From: Thermosynechococcus vestitus BP-1
GTDB lineage: Bacteria; Cyanobacteriota; Cyanobacteriia; Thermosynechococcales; Thermosynechococcaceae
Direction: 5' to 3'
DNA: 64,000 bases
Assembly (NCBI RefSeq): GCF_000011345.1
Contig: NC_004113.1
Location: forward strand, 2,271,001-2,335,000
Numbering within the stretch: position 1 is the first letter of the stretch; every line of letters begins with the position of its first letter. Below are positions 10,054 to 19,584 of the stretch, piece by piece. The notes under the pieces were generated by a model. The model ran no database searches. It was not told the origin of the DNA and was given only the letters and a program-made list of their open reading frames with translations. The position numbers and the translations under genes were made by a program.

Positions 10054-10436
10054 CACAAAAAGATCACGGTTCGTTGAGATGCCGGACTCTATGGCCAACC
10101 TCAATGCTGGCAGGGGCAGCAGGGATGCGGTTCCCGAAGTGAGGCAATTCGTCGGATGTTGCAACAATTCCTGCAGCCGACGGAGATGACCTGTCCAACG
10201 GTTTGACAACGCCTGAGTGCCCTAGAACAGCAAGTGGCGGCTCTTGAACGCCAACTGTGCCCCCTCAACCCACTATCGAAACCCTGACGATCGCTGAGCT
10301 AGAGCGGCTAAACCGCCCACCACTGGTGGCGCTAGCCCAGGATTTGGGCATCTATAGCTATAAGCTGAATAGTCCAGCCTGGCGGCAGGCGATTTGGGCG
10401 GCAAAACAAGCGATCTATGGGCAGGGGCAGCAATGA
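10054..10436 (+). pseudogene. Decayed ribbon-helix-helix (CopG/Arc-type) DNA-binding protein
   Basis: In one frame the text reads KKITVR-stop-DAGLYGQ and then GCGSRSEAIRRMLQQFL. That is the beta-strand and helix-turn-helix pattern of ribbon-helix-helix proteins. It is broken by in-frame TGA codons at 10075-10077 and near 10204, and lacks a start codon. A coiled-coil-like part (LSALEQQVAALERQL) follows. After a frameshift near 10250 comes a C-terminal segment LVALAQDLGIYSYKLNSPAW that resembles a short SAP/Rho-N-like module. At least three lesions show the gene is dead. It lies between the small-RNA terminator and menA. Confidence 0.6.
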
Positions 10437-10469
10437 TATGCTGACCAAGGTGACTCAACGTTAAGGGAG

Positions 10470-11366
10470 ATGACGAGTTCCTCAGAATCGATAGATCGCT
10501 CGCGTTTATGGTGGGCGGCGATTAAACTTCCCCTGTACAGCGTCGCGGTGATGCCCATTTGGTTGGGCACGGCGGTGGCGATCGCCAAGACCGGCAGAGG
10601 GCACTGGTGGCCTTTTGGTTTGTTTCTAACGGCGGCCGTGCTGATTTTGGCCTGGCTGAATCTGAGCAATGATGTCTTTGATGCCGAAACGGGGATCGAT
10701 CGCCACAAGTACCATTCCGTGGTCAATCTTACAGGCAAAAAGCAACTGATCTTTTGGCTGAGCAACCTCTGCCTACTCTTGGGGCTACTGGGGATTGCGG
10801 CCATTAGTTGGCTGCAACAGGATGGAACGGTTTTAGGGTTGGTATTGCTCTGCTGTGCCCTAGGCTATAGCTACCAGGGGCCACCCTTTCGTCTGGGGTA
10901 TTTGGGTTTGGGGGAGCCGATTTGTTTTATCTGCTTTGGTCCCTTGGCGATCGCTGCCGCCTACTATAGCCAAGTGCAAACCTTTAGCGCCAGTATTTGG
11001 CCTGTAGCCATCCTCAATGGCCTGACAACAACGCTGATTCTCTTTTGCTCCCACTTTCACCAAGTGGCCGATGATCTGGCCGCCGGCAAACGTTCCCCAG
11101 TCGTGCGCCTAGGGACGGCTCGCAGTGCGCAACTGGTCTATGGTGCCTGTGGTCTCTTTTATGGGGTGTTGGTGGCCAGTGTCCTCTGGGGACTGCTGCC
11201 GTGGCCAACACTGCTGGCTTTGAGTTCACTGCCCTGGGCAATTTATTTGTGCCAGCGGATGGCACAATTTCACAGTGTGCCTGAGCAGATCAAGAACTCG
11301 AAATTTATTGCTGTGCAACTGCATTTTTGGAGTAGCTTGCTCTTGGGATTGGGCTATTTGCTTTGA
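10470..11366 (+). CDS. menA: 2-carboxy-1,4-naphthoquinone phytyltransferase (MenA, UbiA family)
   Basis: A 298-residue membrane prenyltransferase. It attaches the phytyl chain to the naphthoquinone ring for phylloquinone (vitamin K1), the photosystem I A1 cofactor. The first Asp-rich motif LSNDVFDAETGIDRHK and a second acidic motif QVADDLAAGKR bind Mg-diphosphate, and 8-9 hydrophobic helices are evident. The alternative homogentisate-prenyltransferase assignment is less likely, given the MenA-type N-terminus LWWAAIKLPLYSVAVMPIWLG. Its 3' end overlaps the convergent small gene by 13 bp. Confidence 0.9.
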   Translation: MTSSSESIDRSRLWWAAIKLPLYSVAVMPIWLGTAVAIAKTGRGHWWPFGLFLTAAVLILAWLNLSNDVFDAETGIDRHKYHSVVNLTGKKQLIFWLSNLCLLLGLLGIAAISWLQQDGTVLGLVLLCCALGYSYQGPPFRLGYLGLGEPICFICFGPLAIAAAYYSQVQTFSASIWPVAILNGLTTTLILFCSHFHQVADDLAAGKRSPVVRLGTARSAQLVYGACGLFYGVLVASVLWGLLPWPTLLALSSLPWAIYLCQRMAQFHSVPEQIKNSKFIAVQLHFWSSLLLGLGYLL

Positions 11367-11638
11367 GCTGGGGGGCGATCGCGATTCAGTGACCACTGGT
11401 ATTCGACACTGCCGCCGGCTGATTGCCATTCCTCCTCAAACTGCTTTTGCAGCCGCAGGGCTTTGCGCAGATGAATGACAGCACTGTGGAGCTGTTGATA
11501 GCCACTGGAGTTGGGGGGGAGGGCGGCTAAGGAAGCCCGTTCCAAAATTTGCAGCACTAGCTCGTAATGAATGTGGGCAGGAACGGGAACCTTATCTGAG
11601 GAAGCAGAATAACGAGTCACTAGGGGCAACACCTCCAA
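11354..11638 (-). CDS. Small conserved cyanobacterial protein (DUF5340-like)
   Basis: 94 residues. The core VPAHIHYELVLQILERASLAAL plus a helical second half (LHSAVIHLRKALRLQKQFEEEW) resembles the cyanobacterial DUF5340 family, recognised from memory with moderate certainty. Function unknown. It lies 21 bp downstream of the interrupted acetyltransferase gene on the same strand, so it may once have been cotranscribed with it. Confidence 0.65.
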   Translation of the reverse strand: MEVLPLVTRYSASSDKVPVPAHIHYELVLQILERASLAALPPNSSGYQQLHSAVIHLRKALRLQKQFEEEWQSAGGSVEYQWSLNRDRPPAQSK

Positions 11639-11989
11639 GAACTATAACTATCTAGCCTGCTAGCGGCGGCGGGGACGGCGATAGGTCAGCCGCTCGGAGC
11701 GATCGCGCTCGTAGGCAATCAGTCGGCCATAGATTTCATCCTTGGTTAAGTTTAACGAAAAAAAGACATGTTGCCGCGGATGACCAAAGCCCTTAGGGGT
11801 AAAAAACTTCACTGCCGCGGTATTCGCAGGGTCAGTATCCACCAGCATAAACCGTGCCCCCTCTTCAATCATGGGTTCGATGAGCTTATCCACAAGCTTG
11901 TCGGCAATGCCCCGCCGTTGATACTGCGGATGAATCCCTAGCCAGTTCATGTAACCATAGACCCACGGGGCTTTGCTAATCATCTTTAC

Positions 11990-13306
11990 CTCCGAGAGAC
12001 CCCTTCCTTTAGGGAGGGGAGGGATAGGAGCGATAGTCTGTGACTGCCAAGTATAGTTGTGTTACTCACAGAATAATCGCTATAATTTAAAGCATGCAAA
12101 AGGCTTTCAGTTACCGCTTCTACCCAACGACCGAGCAGGAATCCCTGCTTCGGAGAACATTGGGCTGTGTTCGGTTGGTTTATAATCGAGCACTGGCAGC
12201 GAGAACAGAAGCCTGGTATGAACGAAAAGAGAGACTTGACTACGTTCAAACCTCTGCCTTGCTTACTCAGTGGAAGAAGCAAGATGACCTTCAGTTTTTG
12301 AATGAGGTTAGCTGTGTTCCCTTGCAGCAGGCATTGAGACATCTGCAATCTGCTTTCACTAACTTTTTTGCAGGTCGGGCAAAATATCCCAACTTCAAAA
12401 AGAAACGCAATGGCGGTAGCGCAGAATTCACCAAGTCTGCTTTTAGGTGGAAAGACGGAAAAGTATTCTTGGCAAAGTGCAACGAACCGCCGAATATTCT
12501 CTGGTCGAGACGGCTTCCAGATGGTGTTGAACCATCCACGGTGACCATCAGGCTTAACCCTGCTGGACAGTGGTACATCAGTCTGAGGTTTGATGACCCC
12601 AGAGATTTGACACTGCAGCCCGTCGACCCGTCGGTTGGTTTGGACGTAGGGATGAGCAGTCTCATTACCCTGAGTACAGGGGAAAAGATTGCCAACCCCA
12701 AGCACTTTAACCGCTACTACAAACGACTCCGTAAGGCGCAGCGGTCTTTGAGTCGCAAACAAAAAGGCTCTCGCAATTGGGATAAGGCGCGGTTGAAAGT
12801 TGCCAAGATTCACCAGAAAATCTCTGATTCCAGAAAAGACCATTTGCACCAGTTGACGACTCGATTGATACGTGAAAACCAAACGATCATAATCGAGTCG
12901 TTGGCTGTGAAGAATATGGTCAAGAACCGTCAGCTTGCCCGATCCATCAGTGATGCTGGATGGGGTGAACTGGTACGGCAATTGGAATACAAGGCCCAGT
13001 GGTATGGTCGGACACTGGTGAAGATTGACCGATGGTTTCCCAGTTCTAAACGCTGTGGACAGTGTGGTCACATTGTTGAGCGGTTGCCATTGAGCGTCCG
13101 AGAATGGGACTGTCCTAAGTGTGGGGCGCACCATGATCGGGATATAAATGCCGCTGGGAATATTTTGGCCGTGGGACACACGGTTACAGTCTGTGGAGCG
13201 GGTGTAAGACCTGATAGGCATACGTCTAGAGGGCAACTGCGAAGAAGCAGAAAGTCTCAAAAGTGATTTTGGGAATCCCCCTGCTTTAGCGGGGGGAGGA
13301 TGTCAA
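11990..13306 (+). mobile_element. IS200/IS605-superfamily tnpB-only element (1317 bp)
   Basis: Ends are defined by restoring the acetyltransferase frame. The element begins right after TTTAC (TTAC at 11986-11989) and ends with TCAA (13303-13306), with no target duplication, as in IS605-type single-strand transposition. The left end has an imperfect hairpin (about 12000-12019, CCCCTTCC / GGGAGGGG). The right end has a strong hairpin CCCCCTGC-TTTA-GCGGGGG at 13277-13295. No tnpA is present, so movement needs a Y1 transposase from elsewhere. The complete tnpA at 49431-49829 is a candidate helper, though its TnpB partner is clearly diverged. Confidence 0.9.
12094..13266 (+). CDS. tnpB: TnpB family RNA-guided endonuclease
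   Basis: 390 residues, full length. Helix-turn-helix/wedge N-terminus: AFSYRFYPTTEQESLLRRTLGCVRLVYN. RuvC-like catalytic residues are all visible: Asp in VGLDVGMSSL, Glu in IIIESLAVKNM, and Asp in HHDRDINAAGN. The zinc ribbon CGQCGH...CPKCG sits between the last two. TnpB proteins are established as RNA-guided nucleases using an omega RNA from the element's right end. Here the guide would begin at 13307. The active site looks intact. Confidence 0.95.
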   Translation: MQKAFSYRFYPTTEQESLLRRTLGCVRLVYNRALAARTEAWYERKERLDYVQTSALLTQWKKQDDLQFLNEVSCVPLQQALRHLQSAFTNFFAGRAKYPNFKKKRNGGSAEFTKSAFRWKDGKVFLAKCNEPPNILWSRRLPDGVEPSTVTIRLNPAGQWYISLRFDDPRDLTLQPVDPSVGLDVGMSSLITLSTGEKIANPKHFNRYYKRLRKAQRSLSRKQKGSRNWDKARLKVAKIHQKISDSRKDHLHQLTTRLIRENQTIIIESLAVKNMVKNRQLARSISDAGWGELVRQLEYKAQWYGRTLVKIDRWFPSSKRCGQCGHIVERLPLSVREWDCPKCGAHHDRDINAAGNILAVGHTVTVCGAGVRPDRHTSRGQLRRSRKSQK

Positions 13307-13661
13307 TGTGCCCAAGATAAACCCGACCACCTGCGAATCGGCTTCGGCAACCAGACAGTATTCTGGTTCGGTGTTATAGAAACCAATAACCGCCCATTCA
13401 TCCCAGATGCGATAGAGGGAAGGATACAAATCACTTGTAAAAAGTTCTTCGCCAAAGTGAAACACTGGGGCAAGGTCATCAATCCCCATCTCGCGAATAA
13501 AAATGCTAGTGGGTTCAGAGCGCTCTTCTTCTTGGGTGGGAACGATTTCTAAATCAACTAAATTGTGCTCGATGGGATCATCAGCGTGCAAAGACATACA
13601 AAGCGGTTATACCGAGTTATTTCTCGCTTAGCCTCTGTTCATTGGCATTAAGGGGACAATT

Positions 13662-14318
13662 CTAACGCACTTCCACAACGGCCTCTAGGGGATAGCGCAC
13701 CTTAGGCAAAGTTGCATACTGGTCATCAGCGGCCCGATAGCCAGCTGCACACACAACTACGGCATGGTAGCCTTGGGCAGGGAGGTCGAGAAGGCGGTCG
13801 TACTCTTGGGGCAAGAACCCCTCCATAGGACAGGTGTCAATTCCAAGCAGCGCCGCCGTCACCATGAACTGCCCCAAGGCAATATAAACTTGGCGGGCTG
13901 ACCATTCATCAACATTGAGAGGATACGGGGGCGAGTGCAAGAAGCCCTTGACCAAATCTCCATACCTTTGCAAGTCTTCCATTGAGGTTTGGCGGACTTC
14001 CGCTTGCCGTGCAAGGTAGCGATCGACGTCGGCAGCATTCAAATGACTTTTAATGGCAAAGACCACTAAGTGAGAGGCATCCACCACCTGCCGTTGATTC
14101 CAAGTGTGCGGCAGCAGGGCTTGGCGCAGTTCTGGGGTTTCAATGACGTAAAACTTCCACGGTTGCAGACCAAAGGAGGAAGGAGCCAGGACTAGGCTTT
14201 GTAGAAGTGTTTGCCACAGATGCGCAGGAATTTTGCGATTGGGATCAAACTTTTTCGTCGCATAGCGCCATTGCAGTTGCTGCAAAATCGTTGTTGCTAA
14301 AACAGGCGTCTCCGTCAT
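13662..14318 (-). CDS. Nitroreductase family NAD(P)H-dependent oxidoreductase
   Basis: 218 residues of the FMN-dependent nitroreductase fold. The N-terminal LQWRYATKKFDPNRKIP has the R-(R/Y)-(S/A)-x-(K/R) FMN-phosphate motif. It is followed by LAPSSFGLQPWKFYVIE and, near the C-terminus, LGIDTCPMEGF and VVVCAAGYRAADDQYA. These resemble the NfsB group, which reduces quinones and nitroaromatics. The physiological substrate is unknown. It stands alone between the interrupted acetyltransferase and thrS. Confidence 0.9.
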   Translation of the reverse strand: MTETPVLATTILQQLQWRYATKKFDPNRKIPAHLWQTLLQSLVLAPSSFGLQPWKFYVIETPELRQALLPHTWNQRQVVDASHLVVFAIKSHLNAADVDRYLARQAEVRQTSMEDLQRYGDLVKGFLHSPPYPLNVDEWSARQVYIALGQFMVTAALLGIDTCPMEGFLPQEYDRLLDLPAQGYHAVVVCAAGYRAADDQYATLPKVRYPLEAVVEVR

Positions 14319-14536
14319 GGGTTACCACCTTTTCCTAAGGGACATCCTCAAGCACAAGCATAGAACAGGCTGAAAACGGCGGCGCTATTAAACAGCCATC
14401 TCTCAAGGGCCCAAAGGGTTGACGGCCTAGGGCGAGGACGTCTGCGATAGGCAACAGCCTCCAACCGTGATGGCTCCTTTGGGCTGCTCGGACACTGCCG
14501 CTCCTTTTCTCTTCTTTTTGGCATCATAACAAGGGG

Positions 14537-16354
14537 CTAACTCCAATCAATGTCACCATGGATGGCAGCCATTGCTGATGTCAGTTTTGCGATGAGGTGC
14601 TCCAGAGCAAAAGTGCCGACATCTCCCGCCGCACGGGTGCGGATACTCACGGTCTCATGTTCAACTTCCTTAGCACCAATGATACCCATTACAGGAATTT
14701 TTTGAGTTTCAGCATTGCGGATTTGTTTACCCAAGCGATCGCCACTGCGATCCACACTGACGCGCACCCCTCGCTCTCGCAGTTGCGCCGCTACCCGTTC
14801 GGCATAGGGACGTTGCTCATCCCCCACAGGCAACAGGCGCACTTGCTCCGGTGCGAGCCAAAAGGGAAAATCCCCTGCATACTCCTCAATGAGAATGCCA
14901 ATGAGCCGCTCCAAGGAGCCAAAGGGGGCACGGTGAATCATCACCGGTCGGCGGCGGGTATTGTCCTCAGCAACATATTCCAAATCGAAGCGCTCAGGCA
15001 AATTGTAGTCTACCTGAACCGTTCCCAACTGCCACTCGCGACCGAGGGCATCCTCAAAGATAAAGTCCAGTTTTGGCCCATAGAAGGCGGCTTCACCAAT
15101 GCCTAAAAAGTGCTCCATACCCAACTGTTCTACGGCTCGCTGAATCGCTGCTTCGGCCTTTGACCACGCCTCATCGGAGCCAATGTATTTATCGGATTTA
15201 GGATCGCGAAAGCTCAAGCGGGCCTTGAATTTATTCAGACGCAGACAGCGGAAGACCGTAAGGATGAGGTCAACGACATTCAAAAACTCGGCATCCAACT
15301 GCTCTGGGGTGACAAAGAGATGGGAGTCATCCACCGTAAAGCCGCGTACCCGTGTCAGACCCCCCAATTCTCCCGATTGCTCATAGCGATAGACAGTGCC
15401 AAATTCCGCCAGCCGCAGCGGTAAGTCGCGATAGGAGCGCAGCTCACTTTTATAGATTTGAATGTGGAAAGGGCAGTTCATCGGCTTGAGGACAAACCCC
15501 TGCTCGTGGGCGGCAGCCTCAGCATCTTCGGCCATCAGAGGGAACATATCCTCTTTGTACTTCTGCCAGTGGCCAGAGGTCTTAAACAAATCCACACGGG
15601 CAATGTGGGGCGTGACCACCGGTAGATATCCCCGCTTCAGTTGCTCTTTTTTGAGAAAGTCCTCAAGGGTGGAGCGGAGCACCGTTCCTCTGGGGGTCCA
15701 TAGGGGCAAACCTGGTCCAACGGGATCGGCAAAGATAAACAGGCCTAGTTCTTTACCCACCTTGCGGTGATCGCGGCGGAGCGCTTCTTCTTTGCGACGT
15801 TTATACTCCGCCAGTTGTTCGGGGGTTTCCCATGCGGTGCCGTAGATGCGCTGAAGTTGGGCTTTGGTTTCATCACCTCGCCAGTAGGCACCGGCAACAC
15901 TTTCAAGGGCGATCGCCTTGGGATCAATCTCGCCCGTATTTTCAACGTGGGGCCCTGCACAGAGATCCCACCACTCATCCCCCAAGTGGTAAATCGTAAT
16001 TGGTTCTTCGAGGTCTTGGAGAATTTCTAGCTTGTAGGGTTCCCCCAGTGCGCGGATGCGACGCTCGGCTTCCTCACGGGTTACTTCCTCACGGATCACC
16101 GGCAGCTTGCGCTTAATGATCTTGACCATCTCCTTCTCAATGAGCCTGAGGTCTTTTTCACTGAAGGGCTCTGGGTGGTCAAAATCGTAGTAAAACCCGT
16201 TTTCAATCCAAGGGCCAATCGTCACTTGAGCCTTGGGAAACAGCTTCTGCACGGCCATTGCCAAAATATGGGAGGTGGTGTGGCGAATACGCTTTAGCCG
16301 CTCTGACTCACTGGTTTTGGGGAGGTGAATAGGGGCAGCAGCAGATTCTGGCAT
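14537..16354 (-). CDS. thrS: Threonyl-tRNA synthetase without TGS domain
   Basis: Charges tRNA-Thr. The ATG at 16354 (MPESAAAP...) is preferred over an upstream ATG at 16423 and gives 605 residues. The N-terminal editing domain starts at once with RIRHTTSHILAMAVQ, with its metal-type residues later in HLGDEWWDLCAGPHVENTG. The class II catalytic core follows: VLKPMNCPFHIQIYK, LGGLTRVRGFTVDDSHLF and, in motif 3, MIHRAPFGSLERLIGIL. The TGS domain that precedes the editing domain in E. coli ThrRS is missing, as I recall for other cyanobacterial ThrRS. Confidence 0.96.
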   Translation of the reverse strand: MPESAAAPIHLPKTSESERLKRIRHTTSHILAMAVQKLFPKAQVTIGPWIENGFYYDFDHPEPFSEKDLRLIEKEMVKIIKRKLPVIREEVTREEAERRIRALGEPYKLEILQDLEEPITIYHLGDEWWDLCAGPHVENTGEIDPKAIALESVAGAYWRGDETKAQLQRIYGTAWETPEQLAEYKRRKEEALRRDHRKVGKELGLFIFADPVGPGLPLWTPRGTVLRSTLEDFLKKEQLKRGYLPVVTPHIARVDLFKTSGHWQKYKEDMFPLMAEDAEAAAHEQGFVLKPMNCPFHIQIYKSELRSYRDLPLRLAEFGTVYRYEQSGELGGLTRVRGFTVDDSHLFVTPEQLDAEFLNVVDLILTVFRCLRLNKFKARLSFRDPKSDKYIGSDEAWSKAEAAIQRAVEQLGMEHFLGIGEAAFYGPKLDFIFEDALGREWQLGTVQVDYNLPERFDLEYVAEDNTRRRPVMIHRAPFGSLERLIGILIEEYAGDFPFWLAPEQVRLLPVGDEQRPYAERVAAQLRERGVRVSVDRSGDRLGKQIRNAETQKIPVMGIIGAKEVEHETVSIRTRAAGDVGTFALEHLIAKLTSAMAAIHGDIDWS

Positions 16355-16593
16355 AGGGGGTGATCTATTTAACAAATCTTGAATGAGGGTGAGACTTCTA
16401 TTGTGACATTGTGCTGCCCTCAAGGGAGGCGATTGGCAGCGAATTTTTTCGGGGCGGGCGGGGGGCGATCGCCGGTGGTCAACTGGAAAAGACAGGGCTA
16501 TGCTAAGGTTGAAATCACGTGGTGATCATGCCACTGCCGCCCTCTATTCACCATATCTTGTATAGAAATCTCGCGTAGGAATGGAGTGTTTCC

Positions 16594-17298
16594 GTGAGTA
16601 GCCGTAAAGTCGTTGTCATTGATGACAGTAAAGTCATCCGGATGCGCGTCCGTGAAATGTTGCCAGAGGGCGACTATGAGATTCTGGAGGCCAAGGATGG
16701 GCGTGAGGGCTTGCAACTGATTGAGCAGTCTGATCCCACCCTGATCATGCTGGATTTTCTGCTGCCGAAGGTGAGCGGCTGGGAAGTCTATCAAGAATTG
16801 GAGAAAAATGACCTCCTAGGGGCGATTCCCTTAGTGATTATGTCGGGGCGCAAGGAAGAGGTCACGGAGAAGCTCCAGGAGCCCTTTGAGTGGTTTGAGT
16901 TCATTGAGAAGCCCTTTGAAAAAGAACAACTGGAAGCAGCGATTCAAGAGGCCTTTCGCAAAGCCCGTAAGCCCAGACCCGTCAAAGCGGCAGCACCTGC
17001 TGAAGGGGCTGCTCCAGTCGCCGTGGATCTCACCCCTGTCTATGACAAATTGGCCGCCCTTGAAGGCGCCATTCAAACCTTGCAGGCACACTCTGTCAAT
17101 CCCCATGACTTTGCTCAACTCCAAGCAACGGTTGCTCAACTGCAACAGCAACCGGCGGCAACAGGCAGTGGCGGGGAGGAAAATCGCCTCGCCGCTTTGG
17201 AAGCTGAAAACCAGCGGTTACACCAGGAGGTGGAGCAACTGAAGCGAGCTGTTCACCAAATTGTGACGGCATTGCGGCGGTTGCAGGGGGGACACTAA
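16594..17298 (+). CDS. Response regulator with C-terminal coiled coil, no DNA-binding domain
   Basis: 234 residues from a GTG start. Receiver domain at about 1-125: acidic pocket VVIDDSKVI, phospho-acceptor Asp in IMLDFLLPKVSGW, switch Ser in VIMSGRKEEV and Lys in FIEKPFEKEQ. After an Ala/Pro linker comes a Gln/Leu-rich coiled coil (about 150-232: LQATVAQLQQQ, LAALEAENQRLHQEVEQLKRAV). There is no output enzyme or helix-turn-helix, so signalling is presumably through protein-protein contact. No kinase lies next to it. It is divergent from thrS and its end abuts the convergent recR. Confidence 0.9.
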   Translation: MSSRKVVVIDDSKVIRMRVREMLPEGDYEILEAKDGREGLQLIEQSDPTLIMLDFLLPKVSGWEVYQELEKNDLLGAIPLVIMSGRKEEVTEKLQEPFEWFEFIEKPFEKEQLEAAIQEAFRKARKPRPVKAAAPAEGAAPVAVDLTPVYDKLAALEGAIQTLQAHSVNPHDFAQLQATVAQLQQQPAATGSGGEENRLAALEAENQRLHQEVEQLKRAVHQIVTALRRLQGGH

Positions 17299-17907
17299 CT
17301 ACTGCCACTCAATCTCGCGGCGGCCAGCGAGGGCACGGGCAAGGGTCATTTCATCGGCATAGTCGAGATCACCACCCACGGGTAGGCCAAAGGCAATGCG
17401 GGTTACTTTGACAAAGGGACGCAGCAGCTGTCCCACATAGAGCGTGGTGGTTTCCCCTTCGATACTGGGGTTGATGGCCAGGATCACTTCTTCCACCTGC
17501 GGTTGGCTGGCGCGCTGAATGAGCGGTTGAATGTGCAGGTGTTCGGGAGTAATGCCCTCTAGGGGTGAAATGAGTCCGCCCAAAACATGGTACTTGCCGT
17601 GGTACTCGCGGGTTTTTTCAATGGCAATGACATCGCGGGAATCCGCAACCACGCAAATCGTGTGATTGTCTCGCTGGGGCGAGGCACAGATTTCACACAC
17701 CGGCTCTGCAGAGAGATGAAAACACACTGAACAAAGTCCCACCTGCTGTTTGGCCTCAAGAAGAGCCTGAGCTAGGGCTTGGATATCCGCTTCAGGACGT
17801 TTGATGAGGTGGAGAGCGAGCCGTTGGGCAGTCTTTGGGCCAATCCCCGGCAAGCGCTGCAACTGCTCAATGAGGCGAGCAAGGGGACGGGTATAAACAC
17901 TACTCAT
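17299..17907 (-). CDS. recR: Recombination mediator protein RecR
   Basis: 202 residues from the ATG at 17907, giving the family start [17 protein letters not shown]; the longer frame to 17937 overlaps prfC. Order of features: helix-hairpin-helix [17 protein letters not shown], Cys4 zinc finger [16 protein letters not shown], Toprim domain [16 protein letters not shown], and C-terminal [20 protein letters not shown]. It works with RecO (recO is also in this window, at 45787) to load RecA at gaps. The gene lies 7 bp downstream of prfC, so they are probably cotranscribed. Confidence 0.96.
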   Translation of the reverse strand: MSSVYTRPLARLIEQLQRLPGIGPKTAQRLALHLIKRPEADIQALAQALLEAKQQVGLCSVCFHLSAEPVCEICASPQRDNHTICVVADSRDVIAIEKTREYHGKYHVLGGLISPLEGITPEHLHIQPLIQRASQPQVEEVILAINPSIEGETTTLYVGQLLRPFVKVTRIAFGLPVGGDLDYADEMTLARALAGRREIEWQ

Positions 17908-17914
17908 GGGGCAG

Positions 17915-19540
17915 CTAGGCAGGCACCGCAGCGGCAAGGGGGGCGATCGCGCTCAGGCGTAGTTTTGGATGATCTGCCATTGTTTGTTGCAGATTCCACT
18001 CGTTCTTAAACAGTAGAACTGGCCGTCCCCAACTGTCCTTGACGGTAGCGGCATTAAAAATGCGGCCAACCGCTTCAAGGGCTTCCCAACCATCGAGGAC
18101 CCAACGCGCAACGGTGTAGGGCAGGGGGTCAAGGCGGGTCTCGACACCGTATTCATGCAGCAGGCGAAACTGCACCACTTCAAATTGCAGTTGCCCAACA
18201 GCGGCAAGGATGGGTTCTCGTTTCGATTCGTCAGTGGAGTACATAATTTGCACCGCGCCCTCTTCCCGCAGTTCATTCACCCCTTTTTGGAAGGATTTGA
18301 ACTTGGAGGGATTGGGGTTGCGCAGGTAGGCAAAGAGTTCTGGCGAGAAGCAGGGAATGCCCTCATACTCCAATTTCGAGCCGACATACAGGGTGTCGCC
18401 AATGGCAAACATCCCCGGATTATTGAGGCCAATCACATCGCCAGCATAGGCCGTTTCCAGGGATTCGCGACCTTGGGCAAAGAGTTTTTGGGGGCGGGAG
18501 AGGCGGATCGTTTTGCCGGTGCGGGCATGGCTTACGGTCATGTCTTTCTCAAATTTGCCGCTACAGACCCGCACAAAGGCCACGCGATCGCGATGTTTCG
18601 GATCCATATTGGCCTGCAGCTTAAACACAAAGCCCGTGAACTGCTCTTGGGTGGGATCAATGGGTCCGCGATCGCTCTTATAGGCCATCGGCGGCAGCGC
18701 ATAGGTCAAAAAGTGCTCCAGAAACAGACGCACACCAAAGTTGGTCATGGCACTGCCAAAAAAGATGGGGGTCATTTTCCCCTGATGCACCAAATTGAGG
18801 TCGAGCTTGGCACCGACGCCCTCGAGGAGTTCCAGTTCGTCTTTGAGTTGGTTGTATTCCAGCCGATAGGGCTCGATGTAGGGGTCAATGGCGGGATCCC
18901 CAAGGGCAATGACCGTTTCCGCTGCAGCACGGCTACCGTGGGTCGTGCGCTCAAAAAAGTGAAAATTCTGCCGCAGGCGATCGTACACCCCCCGAAAGCG
19001 ATCGCCCATTCCCAACGGCCAGTTCACCGGATAGGGAATCAGCCCCAGCTCCTGTTCAATTTCGTCAATGAGTTCCAGCGGCTCGCGCCCCGGTCGATCC
19101 AGCTTGTTGATGAAGGTAAAAATCGGTAAGCCCCGCAGCTGGCACACTTGAAAGAGCTTGCGGGTTTGGGGCTCTAGACCCTTCGCAGCGTCCACGAGCA
19201 TCACTGCATTATCAGCCGCCGCAAGGGTGCGATAGGTATCTTCACTGAAGTCCTGGTGACCGGGGGTATCTAGGAGGTTAATCTGATAGCCTTGATATTC
19301 AAACTGCAGAACCGTGGAGGTAATCGAAATGCCCCGCTGTTGCTCCATAGCCATCCAGTCGGAGGTAGCTTGTCGCTGAGCTCGCCGTGCTTTGACGGCT
19401 CCCGCCTCGTGAATGGCGCCACCGTAGAGCAGTAACTTTTCTGTGAGCGTCGTTTTCCCGGCATCGGGGTGGGAAATAATGGCAAAATTACGACGTCGTT
19501 TCACCTCTTGGGTGATTTCATGGTGCAAGTCACTGGTCAT
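17915..19540 (-). CDS. prfC: Peptide chain release factor 3
   Basis: 541 residues from the ATG at 19540; an upstream TTG at 19591 is unlikely. A translational GTPase that recycles RF1/RF2 from the ribosome. GTPase motifs: [15 protein letters not shown] (G1), [14 protein letters not shown] (G2), [17 protein letters not shown] (G3) and [16 protein letters not shown] (G4). Domain II and the RF3-specific C-terminal region follow ([19 protein letters not shown]). Precedes recR. Its start region is 44 bp from the divergent galE. Confidence 0.96.
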   Translation of the reverse strand: MTSDLHHEITQEVKRRRNFAIISHPDAGKTTLTEKLLLYGGAIHEAGAVKARRAQRQATSDWMAMEQQRGISITSTVLQFEYQGYQINLLDTPGHQDFSEDTYRTLAAADNAVMLVDAAKGLEPQTRKLFQVCQLRGLPIFTFINKLDRPGREPLELIDEIEQELGLIPYPVNWPLGMGDRFRGVYDRLRQNFHFFERTTHGSRAAAETVIALGDPAIDPYIEPYRLEYNQLKDELELLEGVGAKLDLNLVHQGKMTPIFFGSAMTNFGVRLFLEHFLTYALPPMAYKSDRGPIDPTQEQFTGFVFKLQANMDPKHRDRVAFVRVCSGKFEKDMTVSHARTGKTIRLSRPQKLFAQGRESLETAYAGDVIGLNNPGMFAIGDTLYVGSKLEYEGIPCFSPELFAYLRNPNPSKFKSFQKGVNELREEGAVQIMYSTDESKREPILAAVGQLQFEVVQFRLLHEYGVETRLDPLPYTVARWVLDGWEALEAVGRIFNAATVKDSWGRPVLLFKNEWNLQQTMADHPKLRLSAIAPLAAAVPA

Positions 19541-19584
19541 GGCAAAATCGGTAGCGATTCTTCTAGTGTAACAGATAGGCTTTG

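Larger units (their letters stand above)
11660..13597 (-). pseudogene. GNAT family N-acetyltransferase interrupted by a tnpB element
   Basis: The 5' part is 13307-13597 and the 3' part 11660-11989. Joining them gives an uninterrupted 206-codon frame that reads VVGFILGTVKMISKAPW across the junction. The C-terminal part has the acetyl-CoA-binding signature LGIHPQYQRRGIADKLVDKL and LVDTDPANTAAVKFF; the N-terminal part begins with an acidic leader, then FIREMGIDDLAPVFHFGEEL. The substrate is unknown. The insertion separates the N-terminal substrate half from the acetyl-CoA site, so the enzyme is almost certainly inactive unless the element excises. The coding sequence itself shows no other decay, so the insertion is recent. 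Confidence 0.92.

Noticed and set aside
11986..13260. 424-codon minus-strand frame
   Set aside because: Antisense to the tnpB with intact catalytic motifs; its own translation has no family character.
18155..19129. 324-codon plus-strand frame
   Set aside because: Antisense to prfC.
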